Of a stretch of DNA of 64,000 bases, positions 21,535-30,283 are shown in pieces. How positions within the stretch are numbered: the stretch's first letter is position 1; the number at the start of each line of letters is the position of its first letter. The translations under genes were made by a program, and so were the position numbers. Origin of the DNA: JACKII01 sp965202745 (GTDB lineage Bacteria > Pseudomonadota > Alphaproteobacteria > Bin95); the NCBI GenBank assembly GCA_965202745.1, contig CBDBCB010000020.1, positions 434,001-498,000 of the forward strand, in the 5' to 3' direction. A model generated the notes under the pieces. It was not told where the DNA came from. It saw only the letters and a list, made by a program, of their open reading frames with translations, and did not search any database.

Positions 21535-21603
21535 GAAAGCCGCTCGAACTCCAAATTACTGTTAGGGTTGCACAAGTCACCGGTTCAGCCTCCTTTTCAG
21601 GCC

Positions 21604-21621
21604 GAAACCGCTGACGGTTTC
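21604..21621. other. Hairpin in the cmk-rpsA gap
   Basis: A perfect 7-bp stem (GAAACCG / CGGTTTC, four-base loop) lies between the cmk stop and the rpsA start. There is no T tract on the minus strand, so it is more likely a leader structure of rpsA, whose translation is autoregulated by leader folding in some bacteria, than a terminator. Confidence 0.35.
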
Positions 21622-21632
21622 AAAACGATTTG

Positions 21633-22280
21633 CTACTGTTGCACTTTTCGCAAAAGATGAAGTTTCTCAATAGCTTGAGCGTAGACTGCATCTGCATTCA
21701 GGTGCGTTGTGTCGATGACAAAGGCATCAATAGCGGGTACCGAAGGCGCAGTTGCACGTTCAGAATCCCGCTTATCCCGTTCCTCCATTTGCTTGAGGAT
21801 GTCGGCGTATATACTCGGCTCGCCCGCCGCCCGCAACTCTTCGAATCGTCGGCAGGCGCGGGTTTTACTATTAGCGGTAAGATAAAGTTTCAAGTCTGCA
21901 TCCGAACAAATGACCGTACCGATGTCACGCCCGTCCAGAATTGCCCCCTCGGCACCGCCCGGCGGATGGGTTGCAAACTGCCGTTGAAAAGCCAGTAAAA
22001 CTGCCCGGACGCCTGGCATGGCAGCCACGGAAGACGCTGCCTGCCCCACCTGCTCGGTACGCAGTTTGGAGTGATTGACTACGGCGTCTGTCTCCAACGA
22101 AGCCGCGATTGCCTCCGCCGCCGGGACGTCATCGACGGCCGCCCCGCTTTCCAACAGCGCCGCGCCAACAGCCCGGTAGAGCAGACCGGTGTCCAAATAG
22201 GCGAACCGCATCTCGGACGCCAGCCGCCGGGCGAGCGTGCCTTTGCCGGTGCTTGCCGGGCCATCGACCGCAATAATCAT
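21633..22280 (-). CDS. cmk: Cytidylate kinase
   Basis: (d)CMP kinase, an essential nucleotide-salvage enzyme. 215 residues with P-loop 'AVDGPASTGKGTLARRLA' and the CMP-binding 'LDGRDIGTVICSDADLKLYL'. The usual 'TASxEVRARRR' segment is altered to 'TANSKTRACRR', and the 'DGRDIGTVVFPDA' form to 'VICSDA', so the protein is somewhat divergent but full length. Overlaps the aroA stop by four bases. Confidence 0.94.
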   Translation of the reverse strand: MIIAVDGPASTGKGTLARRLASEMRFAYLDTGLLYRAVGAALLESGAAVDDVPAAEAIAASLETDAVVNHSKLRTEQVGQAASSVAAMPGVRAVLLAFQRQFATHPPGGAEGAILDGRDIGTVICSDADLKLYLTANSKTRACRRFEELRAAGEPSIYADILKQMEERDKRDSERATAPSVPAIDAFVIDTTHLNADAVYAQAIEKLHLLRKVQQ

Positions 22281-23638
22281 CGGCCGTCAGATGCGCGAAC
22301 CTGCAACGCGCCGCCCAGACCATTCATCAACGGCACAAAATCCGGAAAGCTGGTGGCGATCGGCGCTGCGTCATCCACCAGAACCCCATTGCGCGAGACC
22401 AGGCCCAGCACGGCAAAGGCCATGGCGATGCGGTGGTCCAGGTGCGTGACCACGGCGTCGCCGCTAAGCAGGTTGCCATCGATGCGATTGCCCCCGAACA
22501 CCGACAGGCTGTCCTCGCCGACCTCCGCCCGGACTCCGCATTGCGCCAACCCTGCAGCAGTGGCTGAAAGCCGGTCGCTTTCCTTTACCCGCAACTCGCC
22601 CACGCCCATCATCCGCGTCTCACCCTTGGCCGTCGCGGCAATGGCCGCCAGCACCGGGTATTCATCGATCATGCTGGGCGCGCGTTCCGGCGGCACCGTC
22701 ACACCGGTCAGCGCGGAATAGCGCACGCGCACGTCACCGATGGGCTCGCCATTCAGTTCGCGCAGGTTCTCGATCGTCAGGTCCGCGCCCATCTCGCGCA
22801 GGGTATCGATCAGGCCGATCCGTCCGGGATTCAGGCAGAGGTCGGTCAATGTCACATCCGAGCCCGGCACCATCAGCGCCGCTGCCATGGGAAAGGCCGC
22901 CGAGGAGGGATCCGCCGGTACCGTCACGTCCGCCCCGCGCAGCACCGCCTCGCCCTGCAGCTCAATCACGCCTTCGCCGCCTTCCTCGCCCCGGCTGACC
23001 AGCGCACCGAAATGCGCCAGCATCCGCTCGGTATGATCGCGCGTGGCTTCGGGCTCTATCACGCGGGTCGTTCCAGCCGCATTCAGGCCCGCAAGCAGCA
23101 CGGCGGACTTCACCTGGGCAGAGGCCACCGGCAGGCGATAATCGATGGCCAGCGCCTCCCGCGCACCGGTAACGGCTAGCGGCAGGCGGCCACCCTGGCG
23201 GCTGACGAAGCTGGCCCCGAACTGCTCCAGCGGGCCAATGACCCGCTGCATCGGGCGGCGGCGCAGTGACGCGTCTCCGGTGAGGAACGCAGTCAGGTCG
23301 TGGCTGGCCAGGATGCCAACCAGAAGCCGGGCACCGGTGCCCGCATTGCCCATATCCAGCACATCCGCCAGTTCAGCCAGGCCGCCAACGCCGACGCCAT
23401 CGACCTGCCAGACACCATCGCCCTGGCGTTCAACCCTGGCCCCTAAGGCCCGCATGGCCTGGGCTGTGGCCAGAATATCCTCGCCTTCCAGCAGGCCGGT
23501 GATGCGGATAGTGCCAACGGCAAGGCCGCCAAGCATTAACGAGCGGTGCGAAATTGACTTGTCGCCCGCCACTCTCACACGACCGGAGAGAGGGTCAGAA
23601 GCCGGAGAGGCCACGAGCGGTGCAGGCATCATTGACAT
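22277..23638 (-). CDS. aroA: 3-phosphoshikimate 1-carboxyvinyltransferase (EPSP synthase)
   Basis: Transfers the enolpyruvyl group of PEP to shikimate-3-phosphate in aromatic amino acid synthesis. 453 residues with the signatures 'VAGDKSISHRSLML' (about 21-34), 'DMGNAGTGARLLVG' (about 95-108) and 'RVKESDRLSA'. It heads an aroA-cmk-(rpsA) run with a four-base overlap into cmk, an arrangement conserved in many proteobacteria. Divergently transcribed from the TIGR02300 gene across a short promoter region. Confidence 0.96.
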   Translation of the reverse strand: MSMMPAPLVASPASDPLSGRVRVAGDKSISHRSLMLGGLAVGTIRITGLLEGEDILATAQAMRALGARVERQGDGVWQVDGVGVGGLAELADVLDMGNAGTGARLLVGILASHDLTAFLTGDASLRRRPMQRVIGPLEQFGASFVSRQGGRLPLAVTGAREALAIDYRLPVASAQVKSAVLLAGLNAAGTTRVIEPEATRDHTERMLAHFGALVSRGEEGGEGVIELQGEAVLRGADVTVPADPSSAAFPMAAALMVPGSDVTLTDLCLNPGRIGLIDTLREMGADLTIENLRELNGEPIGDVRVRYSALTGVTVPPERAPSMIDEYPVLAAIAATAKGETRMMGVGELRVKESDRLSATAAGLAQCGVRAEVGEDSLSVFGGNRIDGNLLSGDAVVTHLDHRIAMAFAVLGLVSRNGVLVDDAAPIATSFPDFVPLMNGLGGALQVRASDGR

Positions 23639-23803
23639 GCGCGTCTCAGATTAGCGGAATGGAAACAGTCCATCGGCGATGGTTTTTTATCTTTGACACT
23701 TTCCACCAATTCTGGCAATGGCGCACGCTACATTCTAACCCGACCTTGGTTGATCCATTTAGGAGCAACCGGCCTGGGCCGGAAAACGAACTTAAGGACA
23801 GTC

Positions 23804-24127
23804 ATGCAGTCAGCCCAAGCCACACGAGGGACCAAACGCACCTGCACCAGCTGCGGCGCGCGTTTTTACGATCTGGACCGTGATCCGATTGTTTGTCCCG
23901 CTTGCGACTTCGCCCATGCGCCCTCCGCCTTTGTCCGCATCATGCCGGTCATTCCGGTGCCGGAAGTGAAAGCCAAACCAGCCGCAGAAAAGGACGAGAG
24001 CGACGACGATCTCGAGATCGAGGACGTCGAGCTGGACGACGATGACGACGATCTGTTGCCGGACGATGATGACAGCGACATTGCGGACGTCGCCGTAGAT
24101 GTTGACGACGACGAGGAAGAAAGCTAA
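23804..24127 (+). CDS. TIGR02300 family protein (Zn-ribbon with acidic tail)
   Basis: A 107-residue protein of unknown function typical of alphaproteobacteria. An N-terminal zinc ribbon has two CxxC pairs ('CTSCGARFYDL' and 'CPACDFAH') within 'TRGTKRTCTSCGARF', followed by a long Asp/Glu-rich tail. The start at 23804 is chosen because the conserved family N-terminus begins just after it and an AAGGAC precedes it. In other genomes too it lies between aroA and a tRNA-Ala gene. Confidence 0.85.
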   Translation: MQSAQATRGTKRTCTSCGARFYDLDRDPIVCPACDFAHAPSAFVRIMPVIPVPEVKAKPAAEKDESDDDLEIEDVELDDDDDDLLPDDDDSDIADVAVDVDDDEEES

Positions 24128-24185
24128 ACGCTCCTCTCCCCTGTCGGCGACCCACCGTCGGCGCACCAGTTTCATAACAGTTACC

Positions 24186-24261
<76 letters not shown>

Positions 24262-24332
24262 AACTACCGGGAAATCCAGTGCGATTTTCCAGGACTAGGG
24301 CAAAGCCATGCTCACCGGTCTGCCAATAGAAT

Positions 24333-24364
24333 CCCTTGCCTGACCATCAGGTGAGGGGTTTTTC
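24333..24364 (+). terminator. Terminator after tRNA-Ala
   Basis: An imperfect stem CCCTTGCCTGA / TCAGGTGAGGG followed by GTTTTT, about 70 bases after the tRNA end. Confidence 0.75.
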
Positions 24365-24399
24365 GTTGCTTGCGGCCGGCTCAGGCCACTTTTGAGCCC

Positions 24400-25157
24400 C
24401 TACTCCTCAACGCTCTCGCGCAGCGCAGCAGCTGCCGCGCCCAGGGCGGTCTGCAGGATCCAGGAATCACCGGAAATAGCGATCAGGTCGAAGCCCTGGC
24501 CATACAGCGCCATGCCTTCCTTGACGTCGCCTGCAATGCGGCCAACCGGAATGCCCGCTGCCTTTCCCGCGGCGCATGTGCGGGCTACCGCTTCCGTGAA
24601 TGCCGGGTGGTCGAACTGGCTCGGTATTCCCAGCGAGCAAGAAAGATCGAAGTGACCGAGCCACAGGCCGTCCACACCTTCCGTCTGCGCAATAGCCTCC
24701 ACTTCCGCGACACCGGCTGCCGTTTCGATCAGCGGAAAGATCACGGTCTCGCGGTTGGCCTTGCCAAGTTTCTGCATCACCGGTCATGCATGATGCCAAG
24801 CGCCACGCCGCGCTCACCGTCGGGCACATATTTGCACTGCTGGACGATGGACCTGGCCTCTTCGGCGCTGGAGACCATCGGCAAGCAAAGCCCTTCCGCC
24901 CCGATGTCCAGCATGCGCGCCATGTCGTAGTAGTCTTTCCCCGCCGGACGGACCAGGCACGGCAGATCGGCGGCTTCGAAATAGCGGAGCACCGATTTCA
25001 TCGTCGAAACGTCGAAGCCCGAATGCTCCATGTCGAGAAAAACGAAGTCCAGCCCGGCGTTCTTCAGGATATAGCCGATACCGGGCGTTGCGAACTCGCA
25101 AACGAACGTACCGATTTTCAGGCCGCCGGCGGTGGCGACTTCTTTCATTGTGCTCAT
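24400..25157 (-). pseudogene. HpcH/HpaI aldolase family, disrupted in the middle
   Basis: A class II 2-keto-3-deoxy-acid aldolase (HpcH/HpaI, also KDG-aldolase type) that cleaves 4-hydroxy-2-oxo acids to pyruvate and an aldehyde. The N-terminal half (from 25157) is clear, with 'LDFVFLDMEHSGFD' and 'PCLVRPAG', and runs to 'GIMHDR' followed by TGA. The C-terminal half, in another frame from 24780, resumes at 'MQKLGKANRETVIFPLIET' with 'GLWLGHFDLSCSLGIP'. The usual segment joining 'HD' to 'KL' is missing, so a short deletion with frameshift is the simplest reading. It ends a minus-strand operon that also holds the dehydrogenase, amidohydrolase and VOC genes. Confidence 0.8.
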
Positions 25158-25198
25158 GCGCGTTTTTCCTCCAAGCCTTCATCCACCACTCTGCCTGC

Positions 25199-26200
25199 TC
25201 ACTCCACCAGGTAAGCCAGGTTCTGGCAGTTCCGCACCGAACCATCGCGGATGCGTTGTGCTGCCGTTGCGACCGCCTTCGACCGCAGGTCCAGCAGGCC
25301 CGGCGGGCTGTAGAAGGCGGCATGGGGCGAGAGCATCAGGCGGCCTTCCAGCCATTCCTCCCGGGCCATATAGGCCTTAACCAGCGGATGGCTGGCATCT
25401 GCCGGCTCCCTGGGCAGTACATCCAGCCCCGCACCGGCGGGCTTGCCTGCTTTCAGGGCCTCGTACATGGCGTCCAGGTCGACGATCGGACCGCGCGCGG
25501 TGTTGATGACAACCGCCTTGTCGCGCATCCGGCCCAGCAGGTTGCCGTTGATCACGCCGCGGGTTTCATCCGTCAGCGGCGAATGGATGGAGACGGTGTC
25601 CGCCGTCTCGAACAGTTCTTCGGCCGAGCCAAGCCGCTTGTACCCGGTCGCCAGTTCATAGCCGTCCGGCTGGTGCGGATCGAAGAAGACCACGTTCATG
25701 TCGAACGCCGCCGCCCGCCGCGCTGCCGCCAGGCCAATACGGCCCATGCTGAACACGCCAAAGGTCCGCCCGCGCAGCCGGTCGATGCAAGGGCTGTCCA
25801 CATAGCGCCACAGGCCCGCGGGGTCCTGCCGCATGCGTTGCTCGTACCGGTCCAGACCACGCCGCAGCGCCAGCATCAGGGCAATGGCGTGGTCAGCCAC
25901 CTCCGTCGTGCCATAGTCAGGCACGGTGCAAACCGCGATGCCGCGCTCGCCCAGCGTCTTGAGGTCGAGGCCATCATAACCGACACCGCCCCGCACCACG
26001 ATCCGCGCCCGCTGCAGCTTGGGCAGTGCCGCCATGACGGCTGCCGTCCCGCGGTAGGTAACAATGGCGTCCGCTCGCGCCCAGGCGTCATCAGTCACAT
26101 CTTCGGGTGAGTCGAAGGCTTCGATCTCGATATCAGGCCCGGCAGCTTCCTGCTCCAGTTCAGAACCGCCGGTGTGACGGTCGGTAAGAAGAATGCGCAT
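25199..26200 (-). CDS. D-2-hydroxyacid dehydrogenase family protein (CtBP-like)
   Basis: An NAD-dependent D-isomer 2-hydroxyacid dehydrogenase, full length at 333 residues, likely reducing a 2-oxo acid made by the neighbouring aldolase or amidohydrolase. The catalytic Arg is in the 'NTARGPIVD' segment and the catalytic His in 'LSPHAAFYSP', typical of the CtBP/C-terminal-binding-like branch. The Rossmann motif reads 'FGVFSMGRIGLAA': the first Gly of GxGxxG is replaced by Ser. That is unusual and could weaken NAD binding. Its operon neighbours on both sides are broken, so this gene may itself be non-functional. Confidence 0.82.
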   Translation of the reverse strand: MRILLTDRHTGGSELEQEAAGPDIEIEAFDSPEDVTDDAWARADAIVTYRGTAAVMAALPKLQRARIVVRGGVGYDGLDLKTLGERGIAVCTVPDYGTTEVADHAIALMLALRRGLDRYEQRMRQDPAGLWRYVDSPCIDRLRGRTFGVFSMGRIGLAAARRAAAFDMNVVFFDPHQPDGYELATGYKRLGSAEELFETADTVSIHSPLTDETRGVINGNLLGRMRDKAVVINTARGPIVDLDAMYEALKAGKPAGAGLDVLPREPADASHPLVKAYMAREEWLEGRLMLSPHAAFYSPPGLLDLRSKAVATAAQRIRDGSVRNCQNLAYLVE

Positions 26201-26256
26201 GGCAAAGTATCCTTTCGCGTTCGTATTTCAGCCGGGAAACCCGGCGCTAACCAGAA

Positions 26257-27241
26257 TCAGATGCGGTAGAAGCGGGCTGCCGTGTCATGGAACAGTGCTG
26301 CCCGGTCGCTGGCGGAATAGTCCCGCGTCATCCGTTTGAAGGAATTCCAAAGCACGCCGTAGGAGCAACTGACCTTGTCCACCGGGAAGTTGCTCTCGAA
26401 CATGCAACGCTCCGGCCCGACCAGCTCGATCACCGTCTCGTAGTAGCGGCGGATGGCGTCGCAGAGTTCCTGGCTGGACGGCGGCTTGGGCTGCTTTTCC
26501 CAGCTGAAACCGCAATAGGTCATGTTCAGTGCGGCAAGCTTCACCACCACGTTGGGGCACTTGGCCACTTCCGCGATGTCCTTGCGTCAGCTTTAGCAAA
26601 TTTCGTCCCGGCGGCCGACATAGGTGCCGACGCCGATCACGCCGCCGATATGATCCAGCACCATCTTGGTGCCGGGAAAGGCGCGGGCGAGGTCGGTGAA
26701 CTCGGGGATTTGCGGATGCCGGATAGCCGCCTCGAAGATCAGGTCCAGCGGTGCCATTTGGGCAAAGCCTTGCCGGAATTTTGCATCCAGTATAGACACC
26801 GGGGCCCGGCACCCTGGCAGGCGTGAACACAGCCTTATCTTCCACCCAGGCGCCGATATAGCGAATACCGCGAAAACGCTCCGGCGCGGCAGTGATCAGG
26901 GCCTCCAGCACACCCTTTACCCGCAAGCCGAGCATCAGATCGGCATGGCCAATGATGGCCGCGCCCACCTGGGTTGGCCCGTACATGCCCGAGGCCGCCA
27001 TCGCTGCGATGCCGTTGACGAACTCCACCTCGCCAACGGGCCGCATTTCCTCCGGCCCGCTTTGCCGGTGCATGGCGTCGCATTCGACGAAGACGGTGGA
27101 GACAATGTTGTGGCCGCTGTTCAGATCTTCCTGAATTTCGTCCATCAGGTAGCGTTCCTGGATGAAGGTGCCGTGCCGGTCCCACAGGTGGTGGTGGGTG
27201 TCGATGATCGGCAGGTCAGGCTTTGTTTTCCAGCAGTTCAA
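26257..27241 (-). pseudogene. Amidohydrolase family (amidohydrolase_2), frameshifted with two internal stops
   Basis: A TIM-barrel metal-dependent hydrolase of the amidohydrolase-2 (4-oxalomesaconate hydratase/ACMSD-like) type. The N-terminal zinc site 'PIIDTHHHLWD' is clear (frame from 27241). A frameshift near 26800 moves into 'ILDAKFRQGFAQMAPLDL' and 'MVLDHIGG'. At 26587-26595 the frame then meets TAA and TGA, close together where 'EIFAxWxKD' is expected, before resuming in the same frame with 'VVVKLAALNM' and 'MFESNFPVDK'. At least two separate lesions. The start overlaps the end of the VOC gene. Confidence 0.85.
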
Positions 27242-27623
27242 CCCAATTGCCGTCCGGGTCTTCGATCATGGAAATGCTGGTGCCGGGCCTGACTTCACGC
27301 GGCTCAACCGCCACGGTGTAGCCCGCCGCCCAGCATTTTTCGGTCATGCCGACCAGGTCTTTGACCGTGATCATCCAATAGCGGATGCCGCTCGCACCGC
27401 GCGGCCCGCCCGAATTGTCCTTCTTCTCCGGTACGTTATCGTGTGCGACGACCTTCACCAGCGTCGTGCCGCAAAGCAGACGGTGCATGGTGCCGCCGCC
27501 ATTGGCGGGCGTGTCCGCCACGTGCTCCAGCCCCAGCGTATCGCGGTAGAATTTCAGCGCCGCTGCGCCGTCGCGTACCAAGATACCGATGTCGATGCAG
27601 TCTTTGCCCAGTTCGATGCTCAT
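27216..27623 (-). CDS. VOC family (glyoxalase/bleomycin-resistance fold) protein
   Basis: A 135-residue vicinal-oxygen-chelate protein beginning 'MSIELGKDCIDIGILVRDG'. It has two beta-alpha-beta modules with metal-ligand candidates His33 and the C-terminal Glu in 'DPDGNWVELLE', typical of glyoxalase I and isomerase/dioxygenase relatives. It is the first gene of a minus-strand operon with an amidohydrolase, a 2-hydroxyacid dehydrogenase and an aldolase. The set resembles a pathway for a small oxo/hydroxy acid or aromatic breakdown product, but the substrate cannot be read from sequence. Confidence 0.82.
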   Translation of the reverse strand: MSIELGKDCIDIGILVRDGAAALKFYRDTLGLEHVADTPANGGGTMHRLLCGTTLVKVVAHDNVPEKKDNSGGPRGASGIRYWMITVKDLVGMTEKCWAAGYTVAVEPREVRPGTSISMIEDPDGNWVELLENKA

Positions 27624-27746
27624 GTTTGGGATTTCCTCTTAGATCCTGTGGGTGTTCACGCCGTGAACCGGCGCATTTTTTCGCTGAAAGCATACTCTGC
27701 CTCCGCCGCCCAGGGATCAAGCCATCGCCGTCCGCGTACCGCCTGG

Positions 27747-27774
27747 CTTGAAATTTTGCGGCGTCTCCCCATCT
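27747..27774 (+). promoter_or_regulatory. Sigma-32 (RpoH) heat-shock promoter of hsp20
   Basis: CTTGAAA (27747-27753), a 13-base spacer, then CCCCATCT (27767-27774): an exact match to the enterobacterial sigma-32 consensus CTTGAAA-N(11-16)-CCCCATNT. The expected transcript would start near 27781, giving a leader of about 115 bases before the hsp20 GTG. The match is seen; heat induction is inferred from established RpoH consensus knowledge. Confidence 0.8.
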
Positions 27775-27895
27775 GAATGGCTCGGCAGGCCGTACAAAGT
27801 AGGCTGCCCAGGTCGTTCGTAACGCCGCTTAACGGGTCACGTGGTTTCCCCTGTGCCAGCGTTCGCTTGGCTACACGCATATCGGAGGTGCGCAA

Positions 27896-28354
27896 GTGAC
27901 ACGGGTATCAGTTTTCGACAGCCCCCTATTGCTGGGCTTCGACCGTATTGAGCGCATGCTCGACAATGTGTCGGAGGCATCAGCTGAGGGCTACCCTCCC
28001 TACAATATCGAGCAAACCGCAGCGAATGCCCTGCGCATCACGCTCGCCGTTGCCGGCTTCACCGAAGCCGACCTCGACGTGATGGTCGAAGGCAATGAGT
28101 TGATTATCCGCGGCAAGCTGACGGATGACGGCCAGGAGCGGGTTTACCTGCATCGTGGAATCGCCGGCAGGCAATTCCAGCGCCGCTTCATGATGGCCGA
28201 AGGTATAGAAGTACAGGGCGCTATCCTGCGCCGTGGCCTGTTGCTGGTCGATCTGGTCAGGCCGGAACCCGTTGTCCGCAGCCGGACGATCGAAATCCGC
28301 ACCGGCGAGCCCGAACACCGCAATGAAGTCAGTGTCAATTCCGGGAGGCGTTAG
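27896..28354 (+). CDS. Hsp20 family small heat-shock protein
   Basis: An alpha-crystallin-type holdase, 152 residues, GTG start. The alpha-crystallin domain spans about residues 35-125, with 'YPPYNIEQTAANALRITLAV', 'LIIRGKL' and the 'GILRRGLLLVDLVRPEP' strand. A C-terminal I-x-I-like 'TIEIRTGE' anchor follows. Together with the exact sigma-32 promoter upstream this is a classic heat-shock gene. It forms an operon with a DUF1150 gene five bases downstream, a pair seen in many alphaproteobacteria. Confidence 0.94.
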   Translation: MTRVSVFDSPLLLGFDRIERMLDNVSEASAEGYPPYNIEQTAANALRITLAVAGFTEADLDVMVEGNELIIRGKLTDDGQERVYLHRGIAGRQFQRRFMMAEGIEVQGAILRRGLLLVDLVRPEPVVRSRTIEIRTGEPEHRNEVSVNSGRR

Positions 28355-28359
28355 GAACC

Positions 28360-28572
28360 ATGACTGAAACAACCGCTTTAACTGTTGAAAATATCAATCT
28401 GCGCGGCTTGGGAATGAACCACCTGGCCTATCTGCGGCCGGGAGATATGGATGGCATGAAGGGATTTGTCATCTGCGCCGCCGACGGCACCGTGCTGGGT
28501 TTTGCACCGAACCGCGCACAGGCAATTGCCGCCATCATGCAGAACGATATGGAACTGGTCTCCCTGCAATAG
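28360..28572 (+). CDS. DUF1150 family protein
   Basis: A 70-residue protein with the family's 'GMNHLAYLRPGDMDGMKGFV' and 'CAADGTVLGFAPNRAQAIA' segments. Function unknown. It is habitually found directly after hsp20 in alphaproteobacteria, so it is likely co-expressed under heat shock. Five bases separate the two genes. Confidence 0.88.
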   Translation: MTETTALTVENINLRGLGMNHLAYLRPGDMDGMKGFVICAADGTVLGFAPNRAQAIAAIMQNDMELVSLQ

Positions 28573-28582
28573 GGAGACGGGA

Positions 28583-29050
28583 TTAGGCTGCCCGCTGTTC
28601 GTCCGCTTCCGCGGTCAGCATCTGGCGCAGGGACTCGTTGTTCTGGGAATTGCGCAGCAACGCACACTGATGCGGATCGCGCAGCATCCGGGACAGGCGG
28701 GCCAAAATACGTAGATGCTCTGCACTGCCTGAATCCGGCGCAAGCAGGACAACCACCAAATCTACCGGCTGCTCGTCGAAGGCATCGAAATCGACCGGTG
28801 TTTCCAGTTTGACCGCATAGCCAACCAGGCTTTGCAGTCCGGGAAGTTTGCCATGAGGGATGGCAACACCGCCGCCAATCGCTGTTGAGCCAAGACGTTC
28901 CCGTTCATGCAGGACATCGAACACCTGCTTCTCGTCCAGGCCTCGGCTGGCGGAAACCGCTGCCGCAACCGCACTCAGCACCTGGCGCTTAGATGTTGCT
29001 TTGATACCGTCGGTCATATCGCACGGCAGGAAAATTTCATCCAATCTCAT
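28583..29050 (-). CDS. ptsN: PTS IIA-like nitrogen regulatory protein PtsN
   Basis: EIIA-Ntr, the phosphoacceptor of the nitrogen-related PTS branch, which regulates K+ transport, nitrogen and stringent responses. 155 residues from 29050 ('MRLDEIFLPCDMTDG'); the phospho-accepting His is in 'GGGVAIPHGKLPGL'. An upstream in-frame ATG exists but the family begins near 'MRLDEI'. It is not next to rpoN/hpf here, but lies convergent with DUF1150. Confidence 0.93.
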   Translation of the reverse strand: MRLDEIFLPCDMTDGIKATSKRQVLSAVAAAVSASRGLDEKQVFDVLHERERLGSTAIGGGVAIPHGKLPGLQSLVGYAVKLETPVDFDAFDEQPVDLVVVLLAPDSGSAEHLRILARLSRMLRDPHQCALLRNSQNNESLRQMLTAEADEQRAA

Positions 29051-29249
29051 GGTATATGTATTTTCACTTGACCAAGGTTGGCCGGGTGCCCGCCGACCGC
29101 GGTACTCTCCTGAGAAAGCAATCTGTCCTTTAGCGGACATGTTTTGATTAGAAGCAGCACGAGTTATCCCTAGTCACGGTCAGATGCAAGTGCGCATGTT
29201 TGCCATTCCACAGAACGGTATGATTTCCCAAACGCACCCGCTCCTCAAT

Positions 29250-30092
29250 CTAGCCTTTCACACGCGCCACGCCTGCCGCCATGGCATCCAGCTTCGACAG
29301 TACCTCGTCAGCGCTTTCTGAGGCCATAGATATCACGATTCGTTCCATTCCCGCAGCCTGATATTCCGGCCAGACATCCGGGTCATGCTCCGCACCAGAC
29401 GGTGTCACCGGGATGTCGCGGCCTGCTTCCTGCTTCATGTCTTCCCACAGATCCAGCCTGTCAATCAGCCGGTATTCCGGGCGGAAGGCATGGGGCAGCC
29501 AGCCGTCGCCATACTGCAAGGCCCGCTTGGCGCCCGCAGGGATGCTACCGCCCACCCAGATCGGCGGATAGGGTTTCTGCACCGGCTTTGGCCAGGTCAT
29601 CATCGGGTCGAAGTTCACGTATTGGCCGTGATACTCCGCCTTGTTCTGAGTCCAGATTTGCTGCATCGCCTCTATATTCTCGCGGCAAACGGTTATCCGC
29701 TTATTAAAGGGCGTGCCGTGGTTCTCCATTTCGTCCGCATTCCAGCCAATGCCGACGCCGAAAAGGAAGCGTCCGCCCGATAGCTGGTCCACCGTCGCCA
29801 CGCTCTTCACCGTCTGAATCGGATCCCGCTGCAGCACCAGACAGATGCCCGTCGCCACTTTCAGCGAAGTCGTCACGGCGGCAGCAGCGGCTGCCACCGG
29901 GAATGGGTCCATCACATCATAATACTTCTTTGGCAGATCCCCGCCCTGGGGGAAGGGCGACTTGCGGGTGAGTGGAATATGGCTGTGCTCCGGCAGCCAG
30001 TAACTCTCAAAGCCCCGGTTTTCCAGTGCTTTCGCAAGCTCCGTGGGAGCCATGGAGTAGTCCGTGGCGAACATGGCGACGCCGACATGCAT
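29250..30092 (-). CDS. LLM class F420-dependent-type oxidoreductase (TIGR03619-like)
   Basis: A luciferase-like monooxygenase TIM-barrel protein of 280 residues with 'FESYWLPEHSHIPLTRKSP', 'VATGICLVLQRDPIQTVKSV' and 'SGGRFLFGVGIGWNADEMENHG', hallmarks of the F420-type LLM family; alphaproteobacterial members may use F420 or FMN. It is intact. The next gene upstream on the same strand is a close paralogue broken by an in-frame TGA, so the pair arose by tandem duplication. Confidence 0.85.
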   Translation of the reverse strand: MHVGVAMFATDYSMAPTELAKALENRGFESYWLPEHSHIPLTRKSPFPQGGDLPKKYYDVMDPFPVAAAAAAVTTSLKVATGICLVLQRDPIQTVKSVATVDQLSGGRFLFGVGIGWNADEMENHGTPFNKRITVCRENIEAMQQIWTQNKAEYHGQYVNFDPMMTWPKPVQKPYPPIWVGGSIPAGAKRALQYGDGWLPHAFRPEYRLIDRLDLWEDMKQEAGRDIPVTPSGAEHDPDVWPEYQAAGMERIVISMASESADEVLSKLDAMAAGVARVKG

Positions 30093-30283
30093 GGGCGTGT
30101 TTCCTTGAACGGTTGGTTGTTTCTATTGGGCCCTACTATACACATTTCGGTGGCGTCATAGCGAGACTCCGGAATGCGGGTGTGGCGGTCCATGGCTGAA
30201 ATCGATCCCTGGGTAGAGCGAAGGCGGATGGGAATCCCGTTCAGCCTCTTGCGAGGCTTCCGGGACTCCCGCGCGGCAAAGAA

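Noticed and set aside
19900..21660. Long open frame antisense to rpsA (about 586 codons)
   Set aside because: Shadow of a GC-rich coding gene; the encoded peptide has no recognisable domain and rpsA is certain.
27781..27895. ROSE-type RNA thermometer in the hsp20 leader
   Set aside because: No convincing pairing with the GGAGG ribosome-binding site could be drawn by eye; only a TTCGCTT motif is reminiscent.
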